Shown piece by piece: positions 1-10,700 of a stretch of DNA of 64,000 nucleotides (its first letter is position 1; the number at the start of each line of letters is the position of its first letter). The translations under genes and the position numbers were made by a program. Under the pieces are notes generated by a model that was not told where the DNA came from, made no database searches, and saw only the letters and a list, made by a program, of their open reading frames with translations. The DNA comes from Halomonas sp. H10-9-1 (GTDB lineage: Bacteria > Pseudomonadota > Gammaproteobacteria > Pseudomonadales > Halomonadaceae): assembly GCF_040147005.1 (NCBI RefSeq), contig NZ_JAMSHO010000001.1:2542001-2606000 (forward strand). The letters are read 5' to 3'.

Positions 1-424
1 CAACCGGAGCGCGCGGGCGAGCGGCGGATGCCACCTGCCGGGTCTTCTCCAGGCGGGTTTCGATTCCGTTCACGCGCGCCTGCAGCGTCTGCAGGTCGAT
101 GGCCAGGGCCCTCGCCTCATCGTCCTCTTCGAGGCGCGTCATCCGTTCGTCCAGCGCCTGCCGCGCGGTGGCGAACTCGGCCTGGCTGATCGGCGCCGGC
201 CGGCGCTTGTCCGCATCGGCCTGTTGTTCGAGATCGGCCACGCGCAGGCCCAGCGCCTTGACCTGCGCATCCTGCGCGCTGCCCTGGGTCTGTTCGGCGA
301 GCCGCGACAGGCCGACGCTGTTGATGAGTGCCACGGCACTGATGAGCAGCAGCCAGAAGGCCGCGGCGATCTTGAGCCAGCGCGTGCGGGAATTGCGCTC
401 GGATGGCGCCTGGGGAAAGGTCAT
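1..424 (-). CDS. ICE conserved protein with one membrane helix and a coiled coil (3' end outside window)
   Basis: The reading frame starts at an ATG on the minus strand (424-422) and stays open to the left edge, so about 141 residues are visible. Residues about 16-36 form a hydrophobic helix (KIAAAFWLLLISAVALINSV). The rest is rich in Q, A, E and R with heptad-like spacing, as in a coiled coil. The likely topology is a short cytoplasmic N-terminus, one inner-membrane helix and a periplasmic coiled coil. I do not recognise the family. It lies directly downstream of pilL in the ICE, from which it is now separated by an insertion sequence, so it was probably co-transcribed with pilL and belongs to the conjugation machinery by position only. 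Confidence 0.6.
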   Translation of the reverse strand, partial: MTFPQAPSERNSRTRWLKIAAAFWLLLISAVALINSVGLSRLAEQTQGSAQDAQVKALGLRVADLEQQADADKRRPAPISQAEFATARQALDERMTRLEEDDEARALAIDLQTLQARVNGIETRLEKTRQVASAARPRAPV

Positions 425-437
425 GGCTGCATCTTGT

Positions 438-450
438 ATGGATGCCTCCC
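438..450 (+). repeat. Left sub-terminal inverted repeat of the IS1111-type element
   Basis: The sequence ATGGATGCCTCCC matches base for base the minus strand at 1978-1990. It lies 13 bases from the start codon of the neighbouring ICE gene. Confidence 0.75.
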
Positions 451-734
451 GGCAATGAGTAGTAACCCGCATCATTTCGTGAAGAAGTCGGCTGCTGCCT
501 TGTATCCGGCCTGTTGTGTGGACTCTGGGTTGCCCCATGTGCCCACTGGCCCCGATGTAATCCGCTGACGAACGCCTCATCTCCTTGGCGGACTGTTCAA
601 GTCCTTCCAGCCATTCAGGCTTGGCTCGTCCCGGTCTGACCTGTTTCACATCACGCTGCTTCGTTGCTGCCTCAATTGCCTTCAAAGGCTCTCACATACC
701 CTTTCTTTGGTTGGGTTGATGTTTGGCTGCCTGC
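451..734 (-). ncRNA. Non-coding end of the IS, probable guide (bridge/seek) RNA region
   Basis: These 284 bases follow the transposase stop and carry no plausible gene. In the IS1111 group the target-specifying RNA is encoded downstream of the transposase, whereas in IS110 proper it is upstream. The length and position fit this. No structure was modelled, so the ends of the RNA are not known and the call rests on family knowledge and position. Confidence 0.35.
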
Positions 735-1811
735 TCAAGCCGCTTGCGGCCTGGTGCTCTGGTGGCCCCGTTGGTAATCCTGCTGGCGGGCCGTCACGGC
801 CCAGATCGTTCGGGCCATCTTGGCCGCCTGCGCCACGATTACGACGTTGTCCGGGCGCCTGGCCTTGAGCTGCTCCAGCCACGGCCCTGGCTCCTTGGCG
901 TGGCAGAGCACGCTCCTGGCTCCGTGGATAAGCAAGGTGCGCAGGTAAGTGTCACCCCGCTTAGAGATGCCCAGCAGCAAGACCCGCCCGCCCGTGCCGC
1001 GCTGCTTGGGCACCAGGCCCAGCCAGGCGCAGAACTCACGCGCCGACTTGAAGGCACTGGCCTGGCCCATCGTGGCAATCGCTGCCGTGGCCGTCAGCAA
1101 TCCCACGCCGGGTATCTGGGCCACGCGCTTCATGTCCTTGTCGCCGCGCAGGACTGCGGCAAGGCGCACTTCAATGGCCTTGATGTCGGCCGCCAGTTGC
1201 TTGATGCGCTGCACCTGCTCGCGCAGGCTCTCAAGCACGTACTGCGGGATGTCACCGGCCAGCCGCTCCAAGGTGGCTTCGATCTCGCTGAACAAGGCGT
1301 TCTTTCCCTTGGCGAGAGCCGCTCCAAATTCGTAGAGCAGTCCCCGCAGCGCGTTGATCTGCATGACCTTCATGCGCATGAGCAATTCACGCTGGCGGTG
1401 CAATGTGAGTGTGGCCTGCTGCGCCAGCGTCTTCATGCCCACGAACTTGGTGCCCGGCTGCTGAATGGCCAGCCAGATGGCCCGCGCGTCCGTGGCGTCG
1501 GTCTTGTTGCCGCTCACGAAGGGGCGCACGGCCTTGGCATGGATCAGCCGCACGCTGTGGCCCAACGCCGTCAGCTCGCGTGCCCAGTGGTGCGCGCCGC
1601 CGCACGCTTCGATGCCGATCAGGTTCGGTGCACGGTTGGCGAAGTGCTCCAGCACCTTGGCCCGCTTGAGCTGCATGTTCACGATCTCCCCCGTTCTCAT
1701 GTCCACGCTGTGAAGTTGGAACACGTTCTTGGCGATATCCAGACCGACGACCTGACGGCCATCGATCAGGCCGATGATTTGCCCTGCACCCTGCACTGCA
1801 TTACGATTCAT
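735..1811 (-). CDS. IS1111-group transposase (DEDD recombinase)
   Basis: The 358-residue protein catalyses cut-out and RNA-guided insertion of the element. The N-terminal RuvC-like DEDD domain shows D25 (GLDIAK), E68 (IEACGGAHHW), D105 and D108 (KTDATDA). The C-terminal Tnp20 part has the helix-hairpin-helix-like PGVGLLTATA and the WLGLVPKQRGTGG segment that holds the catalytic serine region in this family. The start is placed at 1811 because of a GAGG-type ribosome site just upstream and because 86 residues of upstream open frame look non-coding. Length and motifs are complete, so the element may be active. Confidence 0.9.
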   Translation of the reverse strand: MNRNAVQGAGQIIGLIDGRQVVGLDIAKNVFQLHSVDMRTGEIVNMQLKRAKVLEHFANRAPNLIGIEACGGAHHWARELTALGHSVRLIHAKAVRPFVSGNKTDATDARAIWLAIQQPGTKFVGMKTLAQQATLTLHRQRELLMRMKVMQINALRGLLYEFGAALAKGKNALFSEIEATLERLAGDIPQYVLESLREQVQRIKQLAADIKAIEVRLAAVLRGDKDMKRVAQIPGVGLLTATAAIATMGQASAFKSAREFCAWLGLVPKQRGTGGRVLLLGISKRGDTYLRTLLIHGARSVLCHAKEPGPWLEQLKARRPDNVVIVAQAAKMARTIWAVTARQQDYQRGHQSTRPQAA

Positions 1812-1977
1812 GACGGAGCCTCGCTGGTGTTTGTGAAGACCTCGGTCTATCACGCCTTGGGCACTTTGATGCCGTATCCAGTCGAGGCTCCTCCTTGTCC
1901 AGCGGACAAGCCAGCTTCCCGCAACCGATACGTTGCTCATCTGCGTGCTCCTGCTGTGATCGACTTCCCCGTAGGGA

Positions 1978-1990
1978 GGGAGGCATCCAT
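1978..1990 (-). repeat. Right sub-terminal inverted repeat of the IS1111-type element
   Basis: Read on the minus strand this is ATGGATGCCTCCC, identical to 438-450. Its first A (1990) is also the last base of the pilL stop codon. Confidence 0.75.
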
Positions 1991-2556
1991 TACATCTCCT
2001 CGGGCCGGTCGGCGTCCGGCACGGGCGTGGCGGCGCCGGGCGGGTTGGCGGAAAGGAAGGCGGGAGCACTGTGCCGGCTGAAGCAGACCTGGCGGGTCAA
2101 GTCATCGACCGACAGCTCCCAGGCGGGGCCGGCAAGGGTCAGCAAGGCATCGCGCAGCATCAGCGGACCCAGGCGCAGGTGTGCGGCGGGCAGCGGCAGC
2201 GCGTAGAGCGCGGCGGCCTCGGCCGCATCGCAGAGCCGGTAGCCGGAGCGCAGCAACACGTGGCGCATGGCATCGCCCACGCTGGCATCGAGCATGGGCG
2301 GAATCGAGACCTCCACCGCCTGCTGCAAGAGATCGCGCTGCGCAGGTTCCGGCACCAGCTCGACCAGGGTGTAGCGTCCGTAGCGGGCCACGGGGATCAG
2401 CGTGGGTGCTATGGCATCGGGCGGTACCCTGACCGCCTCTTCCACGAGTGGCGGGCTCGGCGGCGCCGCGGTGGTGGCACATCCGGAGGCCAGGACGCAG
2501 ACCGCCAGCAAGCCGGGCGCGACCGGGCGGCGAAGGAAACGGTTGGACAGTCGCAT
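1990..2556 (-). CDS. pilL: PilL-like lipoprotein of the ICE conjugation region (TIGR03748 type)
   Basis: The 188-residue protein has an N-terminal lipoprotein signal (LLAVCVLASGC, lipobox LASGC) and a PilL N-terminal-like domain: the 'RYGRYTLVELVPEPAQRDLLQQ' type segment followed by a repeat unit around 'VGDAMRHVLLRSGYRLCD'. In ICEs of this family PilL is the first gene of the block that builds the mating pilus, and the protein is expected to be anchored in the envelope. The start is the ATG at 2556, in front of a basic, signal-like N-terminus. The C-terminal end coincides with the insertion sequence: the TAA is completed or supplied by the IS end, so the native last residues may have been changed. 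Confidence 0.8.
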   Translation of the reverse strand: MRLSNRFLRRPVAPGLLAVCVLASGCATTAAPPSPPLVEEAVRVPPDAIAPTLIPVARYGRYTLVELVPEPAQRDLLQQAVEVSIPPMLDASVGDAMRHVLLRSGYRLCDAAEAAALYALPLPAAHLRLGPLMLRDALLTLAGPAWELSVDDLTRQVCFSRHSAPAFLSANPPGAATPVPDADRPEEM

Positions 2557-2606
2557 GTGACGGCTCCCTGGAACGTGGAACCGTCACCATCGCCGCGGCA
2601 GGTATT

Positions 2607-2627
2607 CGCATCAGCAAACAAAGGGAA
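2607..2627 (+). repeat. 21-base direct repeat, copy 1 (left of abiE)
   Basis: The segment starting CGCATCAGCAAACAA and ending GGGAA matches 4609-4629 at 20 of 21 positions. The two copies bracket the abiEi/abiEii pair, about 2.0 kb apart. Confidence 0.6.
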
Positions 2628-2775
2628 CCGCGATTCAACCGACTTCCTGGATGGCGGATGGTCAGGCGCGGCCTCCCTGGGGATTCAGGGAAGCGGCTGG
2701 CGAAGCCGGGTGAGCAATTTGTTCGCGTTAAATCACGAATAATGATATGTTGCGCGAAACGCTTGAGGAAACTCC

Positions 2776-3591
2776 ATGGCCGCCCCCAGCCCCTTGTCTG
2801 CCGTACTCGACGCGGCCGAACGTTCCGGCAAGCTGAACCTGCGCACAGAGGACATTCGCGCAGAGCTGCCTGGCGTCAGCCCAGCAGCACTGCACCAGGC
2901 ACTGCATCGGCAGCAGCGGCGTGGCCGGCTCGTCCGCCTGTCCCGCGGCTCGGATCACTGGCTCATCGTGCCCCTGCAGCACGCCGCCTCCGGTGCCCCA
3001 CCCCCGGAAGCCTGGCTGGACCGCTACATGAGCAAGACGCTGGGTGTTCCCTATTACGTCACGCTGCTGAGTGCCGCCGAAACCTATGGAGCGTCGCCTT
3101 ACGCGGTGATGGTGACGCAGGTGATGGTGCCCGAACGTCGGCGTCCCATCACGGTCGGTCGCCACGAGGTGGTGTTTCACACCCGCGCACGGATCGAAGA
3201 CATGCCGACCCGCTGGCACGAGACGCCGGACGGGCGCTTCAAGGTCGGTACACCGGAACTGACTGCGCTGGAACTGGTAGAGCGCGTGGCCCTGGTCGGC
3301 GGCATGGCCCGAGTTCGAGAGGTACTGCGGGAGTTGTGGGTGTCCTGCACGCCGCAGGGGTTGATCGAGGCGCTGAATGCCCTGCAGGAAGTCCCGACCG
3401 CACAACGTCTCGGGGCCTTGCTTGCCCTGGAGGACCAGGGCGCCCTCGGGTCGCGGGTCGCCGAATGGTTACGCGACAAGGCGCTGCGTCTCATCCCCCT
3501 GGAGCGAGGACAAGCGCCGGATACATCGTCTGAAGTCGATACCACTTTCAAGGTGCGACTGACCTTTGATGCCAGGAGCGCCAATACATGA
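2776..3591 (+). CDS. abiEi: AbiEi antitoxin of a type IV toxin-antitoxin (abortive infection) system
   Basis: The 271-residue protein fits AbiEi antitoxins: an N-terminal winged-helix domain (about 1-75, with 'LHRQQRRGRLVRLSRGSDHWLI') that in this family binds the operon's own promoter, followed by an antitoxin domain with 'YYVTLLSAAETYGASPYAVMVTQVM' and 'ELTALELVERVALVGGMARVREVL'. It neutralises AbiEii without direct contact in studied systems and represses the operon. The ATG has a GAGG site 7 bases upstream. The DNA just upstream (2719-2750) is clearly AT-richer than its surroundings and is the likely promoter and AbiEi target. It overlaps abiEii by 4 bases (ATGA), so the two are translationally coupled. 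It is cargo on the opposite strand to the ICE core. Confidence 0.85.
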   Translation: MAAPSPLSAVLDAAERSGKLNLRTEDIRAELPGVSPAALHQALHRQQRRGRLVRLSRGSDHWLIVPLQHAASGAPPPEAWLDRYMSKTLGVPYYVTLLSAAETYGASPYAVMVTQVMVPERRRPITVGRHEVVFHTRARIEDMPTRWHETPDGRFKVGTPELTALELVERVALVGGMARVREVLRELWVSCTPQGLIEALNALQEVPTAQRLGALLALEDQGALGSRVAEWLRDKALRLIPLERGQAPDTSSEVDTTFKVRLTFDARSANT

Positions 3592-4445
3592 TCCAGCATG
3601 CCCACCTGACGGCCTGGCAGAGCCATGCGCCGTGGCCCAAGCGCAGTCAGATCGAGCAGGATCTGCGGCTATCCCGTGGTGTGGCGGCCATCTTCGCCGA
3701 TCCTGTCCTGGGCGAACATTTGGCGATGCGCGGTGGCACGGTCCTACACAAGGCGCACCTGGCACCGGCCGCACGCTATTCGGAAGACATCGATCTGGTG
3801 CTCGTCAAGGCGATGGATACGGAAACGCTGGATCAACATCTGCGCCGCGTGCTGACGCCGGTGCTGGGACAGCCGGCCGACTCGCTGATCGCCGACGCCT
3901 GGCTGGCGATTCGCAACGTACTGCGGCCGTCGAAGATTCTGCGCACCGCCTATCGATTCGTGCCAGTGGGCCTGCGGCGCGAGGAAACCATCAAGGTCGA
4001 GGTCAACCTCAACGAAAGCGCGTCGCTGTACCCGCTGGTTGGCGTCGAACTGGACACGCTGGACGAAGAAGGCGAGCGCATTCGTGCCGTCGTGCGCTCC
4101 TACGACATCAATGAAATGTTGGGCACCAAGACGCGGGCGTTGATGCAGCGCGAGCAGGGACGCGATCTCTTCGATCTTTTTCATGCCTGGCAACTCAGTG
4201 AGGCGGGTACCACCCCCTATCCGGTGGACGGCGCCATGGCGATGGAAGCCTTCGCCTGGTATCTGGACAAGGAAGGAACTCGAATGGACTGCGACGAAGC
4301 CAATGCACTGCTTGATGCCAGGCTGCGTAAGGCGGCCTTTCGTCGCGACATGGACACGCTGTTGCGGCCGGGATTGCCCAAATTCGATGTTGATCAAGGT
4401 GCCGTAATTGTGCGGGCGGCTTATTTCAAGCACTTGAAGCCATAG
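3588..4445 (+). CDS. abiEii: AbiEii toxin, nucleotidyltransferase
   Basis: The 285-residue protein is an AbiEii/AbiGii-type nucleotidyltransferase toxin, which in studied members blocks growth by modifying cellular RNA during phage attack. The active-site motifs are visible: GGT at residues 49-51 (MRGGTVLHKAH) and SEDIDL at 65-70 with the metal-binding aspartates D67 and D69. Further conserved stretches are KVEVNLNES and 'LGTKTRALMQREQGRDLFDLFHAW'. Length and motifs are complete, so the toxin should be functional. It begins inside the antitoxin stop codon. A fragment of a second copy follows about 190 bases downstream. Confidence 0.85.
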   Translation: MIQHAHLTAWQSHAPWPKRSQIEQDLRLSRGVAAIFADPVLGEHLAMRGGTVLHKAHLAPAARYSEDIDLVLVKAMDTETLDQHLRRVLTPVLGQPADSLIADAWLAIRNVLRPSKILRTAYRFVPVGLRREETIKVEVNLNESASLYPLVGVELDTLDEEGERIRAVVRSYDINEMLGTKTRALMQREQGRDLFDLFHAWQLSEAGTTPYPVDGAMAMEAFAWYLDKEGTRMDCDEANALLDARLRKAAFRRDMDTLLRPGLPKFDVDQGAVIVRAAYFKHLKP

Positions 4446-4608
4446 TGTTATGGCACGGGAGATTAGGTTCTCTACCGAGTTGCACGAAGCATTGAACGAC
4501 CTTTCACGGCGACCGGAGGCCGAAATAACCGGGGACATCAGCATGCCATGGCTGCCTTGGAATGCTTGCGACGCGATGTCACTGGCAGCAAAGATATGCT
4601 CGGGCAAA

Positions 4609-4629
4609 CGCATCAGCAAACAAGGGGAA
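4609..4629 (+). repeat. 21-base direct repeat, copy 2 (right of abiE)
   Basis: It matches 2607-2627 at 20 of 21 positions. It is followed at once by DNA resembling the start of abiEii. Confidence 0.6.
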
Positions 4630-4631
4630 GC

Positions 4632-4743
4632 CTATGCGCCTTGGCCAACGCGCAGTCAGATCAAGCAGAACCTGCGCCCGCCCCGAGGTGTCGCCGCCGT
4701 CTTCGGCGACGAAGTACTGCGCGAGCAGACGCTTACAGTGGTT
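4632..4743 (+). pseudogene. Remnant of a second abiEii 5' end
   Basis: The translation YAPWPTRSQIKQNLRPPRGVAAVFGDEVLREQ lines up with residues 13-44 of the intact AbiEii (HAPWPKRSQIEQDLRLSRGVAAIFADPVLGEH), roughly two thirds identical. The nucleotide match is also plain. It sits inside an open frame of 107 codons starting at 4450, but the GGT and SEDID active-site motifs are missing and no homology continues after 4743, so it cannot be a working toxin. It is followed 33 bases later by the NTPase gene, which suggests that the large NTPase replaced or interrupted an older abiE locus. Confidence 0.6.
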
Positions 4744-4775
4744 GCACCAATTTGGCCAAATGAATCGAACTGATT

Positions 4776-7700
4776 ATGAGTGATGATGACGCTGGCGCAG
4801 CACCAATAACCATCGACAAAGTTCGAGCATCAAAGGCGGGCCATGCCTTTCATGAAGCTTGGGCCGCGCGCTCCGCTCTTGAACTCCTGCCGCCGTCGAC
4901 CGACCTTACCGCTATCACGCTCGAGGGTTTCGATGAGCGAGACGAACAGAGCTTGGGAACTGGTGCGGTCGAGATTGCCGATCTCGTCCGGTACCACGGC
5001 GCCACCGATGTTGCCCGGGCGCATCGAGTCACGGTCGTTCAGTTCAAATACTCGATCGCAAGCGCCGACACGGCAGTGCGAGCTGCTGACTTGGCATCAA
5101 CTCTTGCCAAGTTTGCCGCGACCGATGCCGAGCTTCGGGCGATGCATGGGGATGATCATGTTCTCGCCGTGGTCCGGTATGAATTTGCTACGAACAGGCC
5201 CATCCACGAGAACTTGGGGAAGGCGATCGCAGCGGTTGTCGCAGGCACGCAAGAAGCCGGTGATGTAGCCCGCCAAGCAGGCCAGATCAGTGAAGCTCTG
5301 AAAGAGTATCCCCATCCCTTTGCAGACCTACTGCGGCGAATGGAAATGGTCGGTAGCAAGGGAAGCTTGATAGAGGCTGAGCGTGCGATTTCAACAACGC
5401 TCGCCGCATGGAGCGAGCCAGGGGATCCGGATGCGGAGAAACGCCTGCTGAAGTTGCGGAATCTCATCAGGATCAAGGCCGGTCCCGGTAGCGAGACGGA
5501 CAAACGCGTTGACCGGGTAGCGGTTTTGGCTGAGTTGGAAGTGGAGCACGAGGATCGGCTGTATCCCACGCCCGACGCGTTCCCCGAGGTTGAGGTAGTC
5601 ATTCAGCGCGATGTTCTTGGCGACATTGCGACCCTCGCCCGTGAAGCTGGTCTTCCTCTCGTTGTCCATGCTGCGGGCGGGATGGGCAAGACTGTCTTGA
5701 TGCAAGGCCTCGCCGACCGATTGCGAGCCGATGGCCCCGTGGTGCTCTTCGATGGCTTCGGCGCCGGTCGCTGGCGGGATCCTGCTGACGGTCGGCACCT
5801 CCCGGAAAGGACGCTTGTCCACCTTGCCAATCTCATGGCCGGACAAGGCCTGTGCGACATTCTGTTGCCAGTGGCGGACGTTACGGGCTTGCTCAGGGCA
5901 TTCCGCCGACGGCTCGCTCAATCGGTGGAGACGGCTCGGCGAACTCGCAGCGATGCATGTGTATCACTAGTGCTCGATGCGATCGACCACGCCGGGCTTG
6001 CCGCGCGGGAAACCGCGACATCATCCTTCGCACACCTTCTCATGCGCAGCATCAGCGTAGAGCCAATCGACGGCGTTCGCATCGTCGTATCGTGCCGGAC
6101 TGAACGGCTCGCGCTGGCAACCGGCGATACCTCGCATCGTCCTTTCACAATTCCACTGTTCACTGACGCGGAAGTACGAGCCCTCGTCGAGCGGCGTGTG
6201 CCGGATGCTTCGGCCGACGAGATCGCCGCTTTGCTGACACGGTCAGGTCGCAACCCACGCTGTCTCGACAACCTGATCGCGGCCGGACGGCCGTTTGATC
6301 CCGTGTCTTTCCCTGACGCCCCGGGAGAGCCGCAAGATCTGCTCGACGTGCTGCTTCGCAAGCGTCTCACCGAAGCGCGCGAAACCGCACGCGCTCGTGG
6401 TGCAAGCGATGCGGACATTGACCTCCTGCTCACAGGCATCGCCTTGCTGGCGCCCCCAGTTCCTATTGAAGAGCTTGCTGCGGCTCACGGCTTGATCGCG
6501 GAGCAGGTTGAGAGCTTCGCGGCCGACCTCGCCCCCTTGCTTGAGCGAACGCCACACGGCCTGATGTTCCGCGACGAGCCGACCGAAACCCTGATCCGAT
6601 CGAGCTACGGCGCGAGCCAGGCCGGTCGAGATCGCGTTATCGCCGCTCTCCAAGAACGCCAACTCACTTCAAACTATGCAGCCCGGGCACTGCCCGCGTT
6701 GCTCACCTCGCTACGCGATGCCGATCAGCTCATCCAACTCGCCTACGACTTGCGTGTTCCCCGAGGCGCTTCACAGGTAAGCGCACGCGACATCCGTCTG
6801 TCGCGGATCACTGCCGCGATAGCGCTGGTGGGAGAGCTGAAGCGGCGCGATGATCTTCTCCGTCTGCTGCTGGAAGCATCGCTCGTTGCCGCGGGCCATG
6901 AGCGATCCGACCGCTTCCTATACCAGTATCCTGATCTCACCGCGGTAGCGGGTGACCCAGAAGCCTTGCGACGGCTTTTCGCGACCAATGTTGGCTGGCC
7001 TGGAGGGAAACACGCCGCGCTTGCACTTGTGAACGCCTTCGCCGGTGACCGAGACGAAGCCCGTCGCCATGCTCGGCGATCAATCGATTGGCACAATTGG
7101 GCCGCGCATAGCAAACGTAGCGCGCGCTTTAGCGAATCGAGCACCACAAGGCAATGGGACGACATTGGCTTCGCCTATGTCGAGATGCTGGCGGGCAATG
7201 ACGTGCGCGTTGCAGAGTTCTTCGCCCGTCGAGAGGACGGTGTGGCCTTCGCCAAGTTTAGCGACTTGTTCGATCTTCTGGATCGACACCAGTGTTCGGC
7301 GCATCCGCCCAAGACGCGCGTCGCAACGCGGCTGTTGCGTTGTCGACTGCCATCTCGCGCACTCTACGCCGCCGCGCTTCCATTCGTCGGCCGTGAACCA
7401 TCCCACGCCAGAAGGCTTGTCACGGCACTTGCAGCCGCATCTTCTGGGACTGGCAAAAGCGAAGCCTTGGCGATGGCCAGCGTACTGGCATCGGCCCTGG
7501 CGATAGTGCTCGGCATGGAGAAAGAGGCAGCAAGCATCCTCGCTGGAGCTGCACTTACACCACCAAGCGTTTATGACTATTCCAGTCACTATCCGAGCGA
7601 CCGTGCGATCCACGTGACCGTACTGGCCGCCGGTGTTCGAGCCGCCTTGAGCCGGAAGCGCGCCGCCTTGGCTGACATAGCGCCAGCGGAATTCATCGGG

Positions 7701-10700
7701 TTGGTGCCTGCAAGTGCTCGATCGCGGGGCGCAGCAACCTTCAGTCGGGTGCTTAACCAGAAGCTAGCGGCTCCCAAGTTCGATGGAACTCGGCACCGAC
7801 GGAAGAGGCGCAATGAACTCGACGAGGAAAAACGATCAAATTACTCGCGTGCGCTTGGCAGCCGAATCCTGCCGATGCTGAACTATGCGCAGGATGTCGC
7901 CGACATCATTCGACCGCCAAATGGAAAGGCGCGGGACGAGATGGTGGCCGCGGCCTTTGACCGACTTGTCCATGAAGTCGCGCAGTCATCCGACTATCCG
8001 TATCGGGACGGGAAGGCATATCTCGCGCGAAACGGCTTCCGAGTGATTTTCGACCTTGCTGACTCGTTAGGTGCGCTCAATGCCGCGATGGCGAAGCGCA
8101 TGGTCGAGTGGGCAGCGAGCGCGCCGGGCCTATTCACGCCGGAACTTACCCAGGCGGTTGCTCGACTATCGCGCCTCCCACAGTGCCATGATGCAGCGCT
8201 CCTCCTTGCTGGCCATGTCGAGCGCAAGATCCAACTCGATACCGATGTCGGATCCCGCATCTCATCCTACGGTGACCTCGCTCGCGCAGCCTGGCGAGTG
8301 AGCACCGAAGAGGCTGCGGCCTATTTTCGCCGTGCGCTCGATCTTGCCGAGGCCATTGGATCGGATGACTTCGATCGTACCAATCACTTGCTGGAGCTGA
8401 CCGGCCACTATTCGGGTCCCGAACTTTCGCCGGCGGCGGTGCACACCCTGGCGCGTATCCTCGAACTGAATCAGAACGAGGATGGCAAATTCCCCTGGAC
8501 GGAGTACGCGAAAACGATGGTGCCGATTGCTGGTCGGGCGATGTTGGCTACGTTGGCACGGCTGGATGATCGTGACGCTGCTCGGCTCGGACTGTCGCTC
8601 GGCCCAGCGTTAACTGTCCTCGTTCGTGATTCGAAGCTTTCAGTTGAAGCCGCCGTCGCGCTATTTGGTTTGGCTGCTCCAGTCGAAACGTGGACGTGGC
8701 ACATCTCGGGCTTCGCGTCAGAGGTCATTGGTCGCCTACCTCAAGAGCGGCGGGAATGGTTCTTCGACCTCCTTCTGGTCGAGATCGATCGTGAGGATCA
8801 ACTGTCTCCCGCACGGGAGACGATCGAAGGGCTACATGACCTCGCTGAGCGCAGTCTTCCTGCCACTTCTCATGCTCGAACACGAATTGAGGGCCTGCTC
8901 ACTCGCCTTGGACCCCAATCCGAATCGCGAACGGTCATCTCCCCGTCAACCGCGATGGAGCCGCCGGTCGTCTTCCCGGTGGACCTCACGGACTCGGACG
9001 ACATTGACCGCCAGATTCTCAGCGAGGAGATTGATCAGTCGGGACGGCGCTGGCCGGTTCGGACACTGATTGATCTGGCCAAGCGAGCAAACTCTCCCGC
9101 CGAACGCCTCGGGTTTGTCCGCGCGGTCGTTGAAGCAACCGCTGCCACGCTTGCCGACAAAATCCACGCGCTGGACGACTACTTGGAGGAATGGGGTAGG
9201 TCGTCGGCGGCTATGCGCGATGCTCTGCCTGACTTGGGACTGCGCCTTGCCACCAAGCACGCCGCCGAACTTGCCAGTTCAAGCACCGACGCGTGGGGCA
9301 ACTGGCGGGGGCTGGAGCAGCATTTTCATGCCGACCGTGCAGTTCTTGTCGAGCACGTAGTTGCAGCGCTCCGGAGCACCGCGGACAGTCTTGGTGGTAA
9401 TGCCTGGCTCGCACTCGCCGCGAGACTGGCGTCTGACGTCAGTGCCAGCGCCATTGCGGAAGGCCTCGAACGGTTTCTGGCGAACACAGATGAAAAGCTG
9501 CCGTCCGAAGTGGGGGACGGGCCGTGGGACGCGCGTTTTACGGTTCCGTCTGACGAGGCGACATTCGTGGCGGGACTCGTGTGGGCGAGGCTCGGCCATC
9601 CCATCGCAGCAATGCGCTGGCGCGCAGCCCATGCGGTGCGGCGCCTGGTGGTGGCCGGACGGTTCGATGTCATTGAACGACTGATCGAGCGATTCGGGTC
9701 TGCTTCGAGCTTGCCGTTCGGCGATGTGAAGCTGCCTTTCTACTTAATGCATGCGCAGCTCTGGCTGTTGATCGCACTCGCTCGCGTAGCGAAAGACGCT
9801 GCTTCCGCGTTTGCCTCCCATCGCGCGTTCTTCGAGCGAATCGCCTTTTCCGCTGAGTTCCCGCACGTTGTCATGCGTGCGTTCGCGATAGACGTACTTC
9901 GCGAGCTTGCGCCTGCACTCGCACCCCAAGAGCGCGAAGCTCTGATCGCCAAGCTTGGCCTCGCAAACCGGTCGCCCTTCCCATCGGCTCCTCGAACCGA
10001 CTACCGCGAGTTCCGGTATGCGCCTAGGCCAGACGCCTCGCCGCGCCCAGAGGATGGCTTCCACCTCGACTACGACTTCAACAAATATCAGGTCGAGCGT
10101 TTGTGCCACGTCTTCGCTTGTCCAGGCTGGGAGGTGGAGGACCGCATCAGCGCGTGGGTGCGGCGTTGGGACACAACCGTGCGAGGAATGCATGATTACC
10201 CGCGTGGCAGAAGCGATGACGCATCTTGGTCTTCGGGGTATGTTCCGGATCGAGATCCGTACGGGGGATATCTCGGATGGCACGCACTCATGCTTGTCGC
10301 CGGTGAGTTGCTGGCGACACGGGCGGTTGTCGGCGAAGACTGGGGCGGTGATGCTTGGGCCGCGTTCCTGGGGGAGTACACGCTGTCAAGAAGCGATGGT
10401 CTCTGGCTTGCCGATCTCACCGATCCGTTTCCGCTCGACCTTACCAAGGAGGCGGACATGCCTATGCCGGAGAGCGGTGAGAGAGGCACCGTTCGCGAAG
10501 ACAGCAATCTGCTGGCACCGTTGCTCGGCTTACTGGACGGCAAGGCGGCGACGGATTGGCTTCCGGTCGCAGGACGTTGGTCGATCGGGCGAGACACAAC
10601 TGTCACGCTTCAAAGCGTACTGGCGAATGCCGGCGATGCGCGAGCGGTGGTCTTGACCGTGCTGTCAGCTGAAGCATTCTTTAGATGGTTGCCGGACGAT

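Larger units (their letters stand above)
438..1990 (-). mobile_element. IS110-family insertion sequence, IS1111 group
   Basis: A 358-residue DEDD transposase is bracketed by a 13-base inverted pair, ATGGATGCCTCCC, at 438-450 (plus) and 1978-1990 (minus). Sub-terminal inverted repeats beginning ATGGA are, as I recall, a mark of the IS1111 group, whereas IS110 proper lacks them. The element probably extends a few bases outside each repeat. It lies between pilL and the next ICE gene, in the same orientation as both. The last base of the pilL stop codon TAA is the first base of the right repeat. About 290 non-coding bases follow the transposase, where IS1111-type elements encode their guide RNA. 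Confidence 0.8.

Noticed and set aside
4450..4631. Open frame of 107 codons between abiEii and the NTPase as a real gene
   Set aside because: Only its last third resembles a protein (abiEii), without active-site motifs; the first part has no recognisable pattern and no clear ribosome site.
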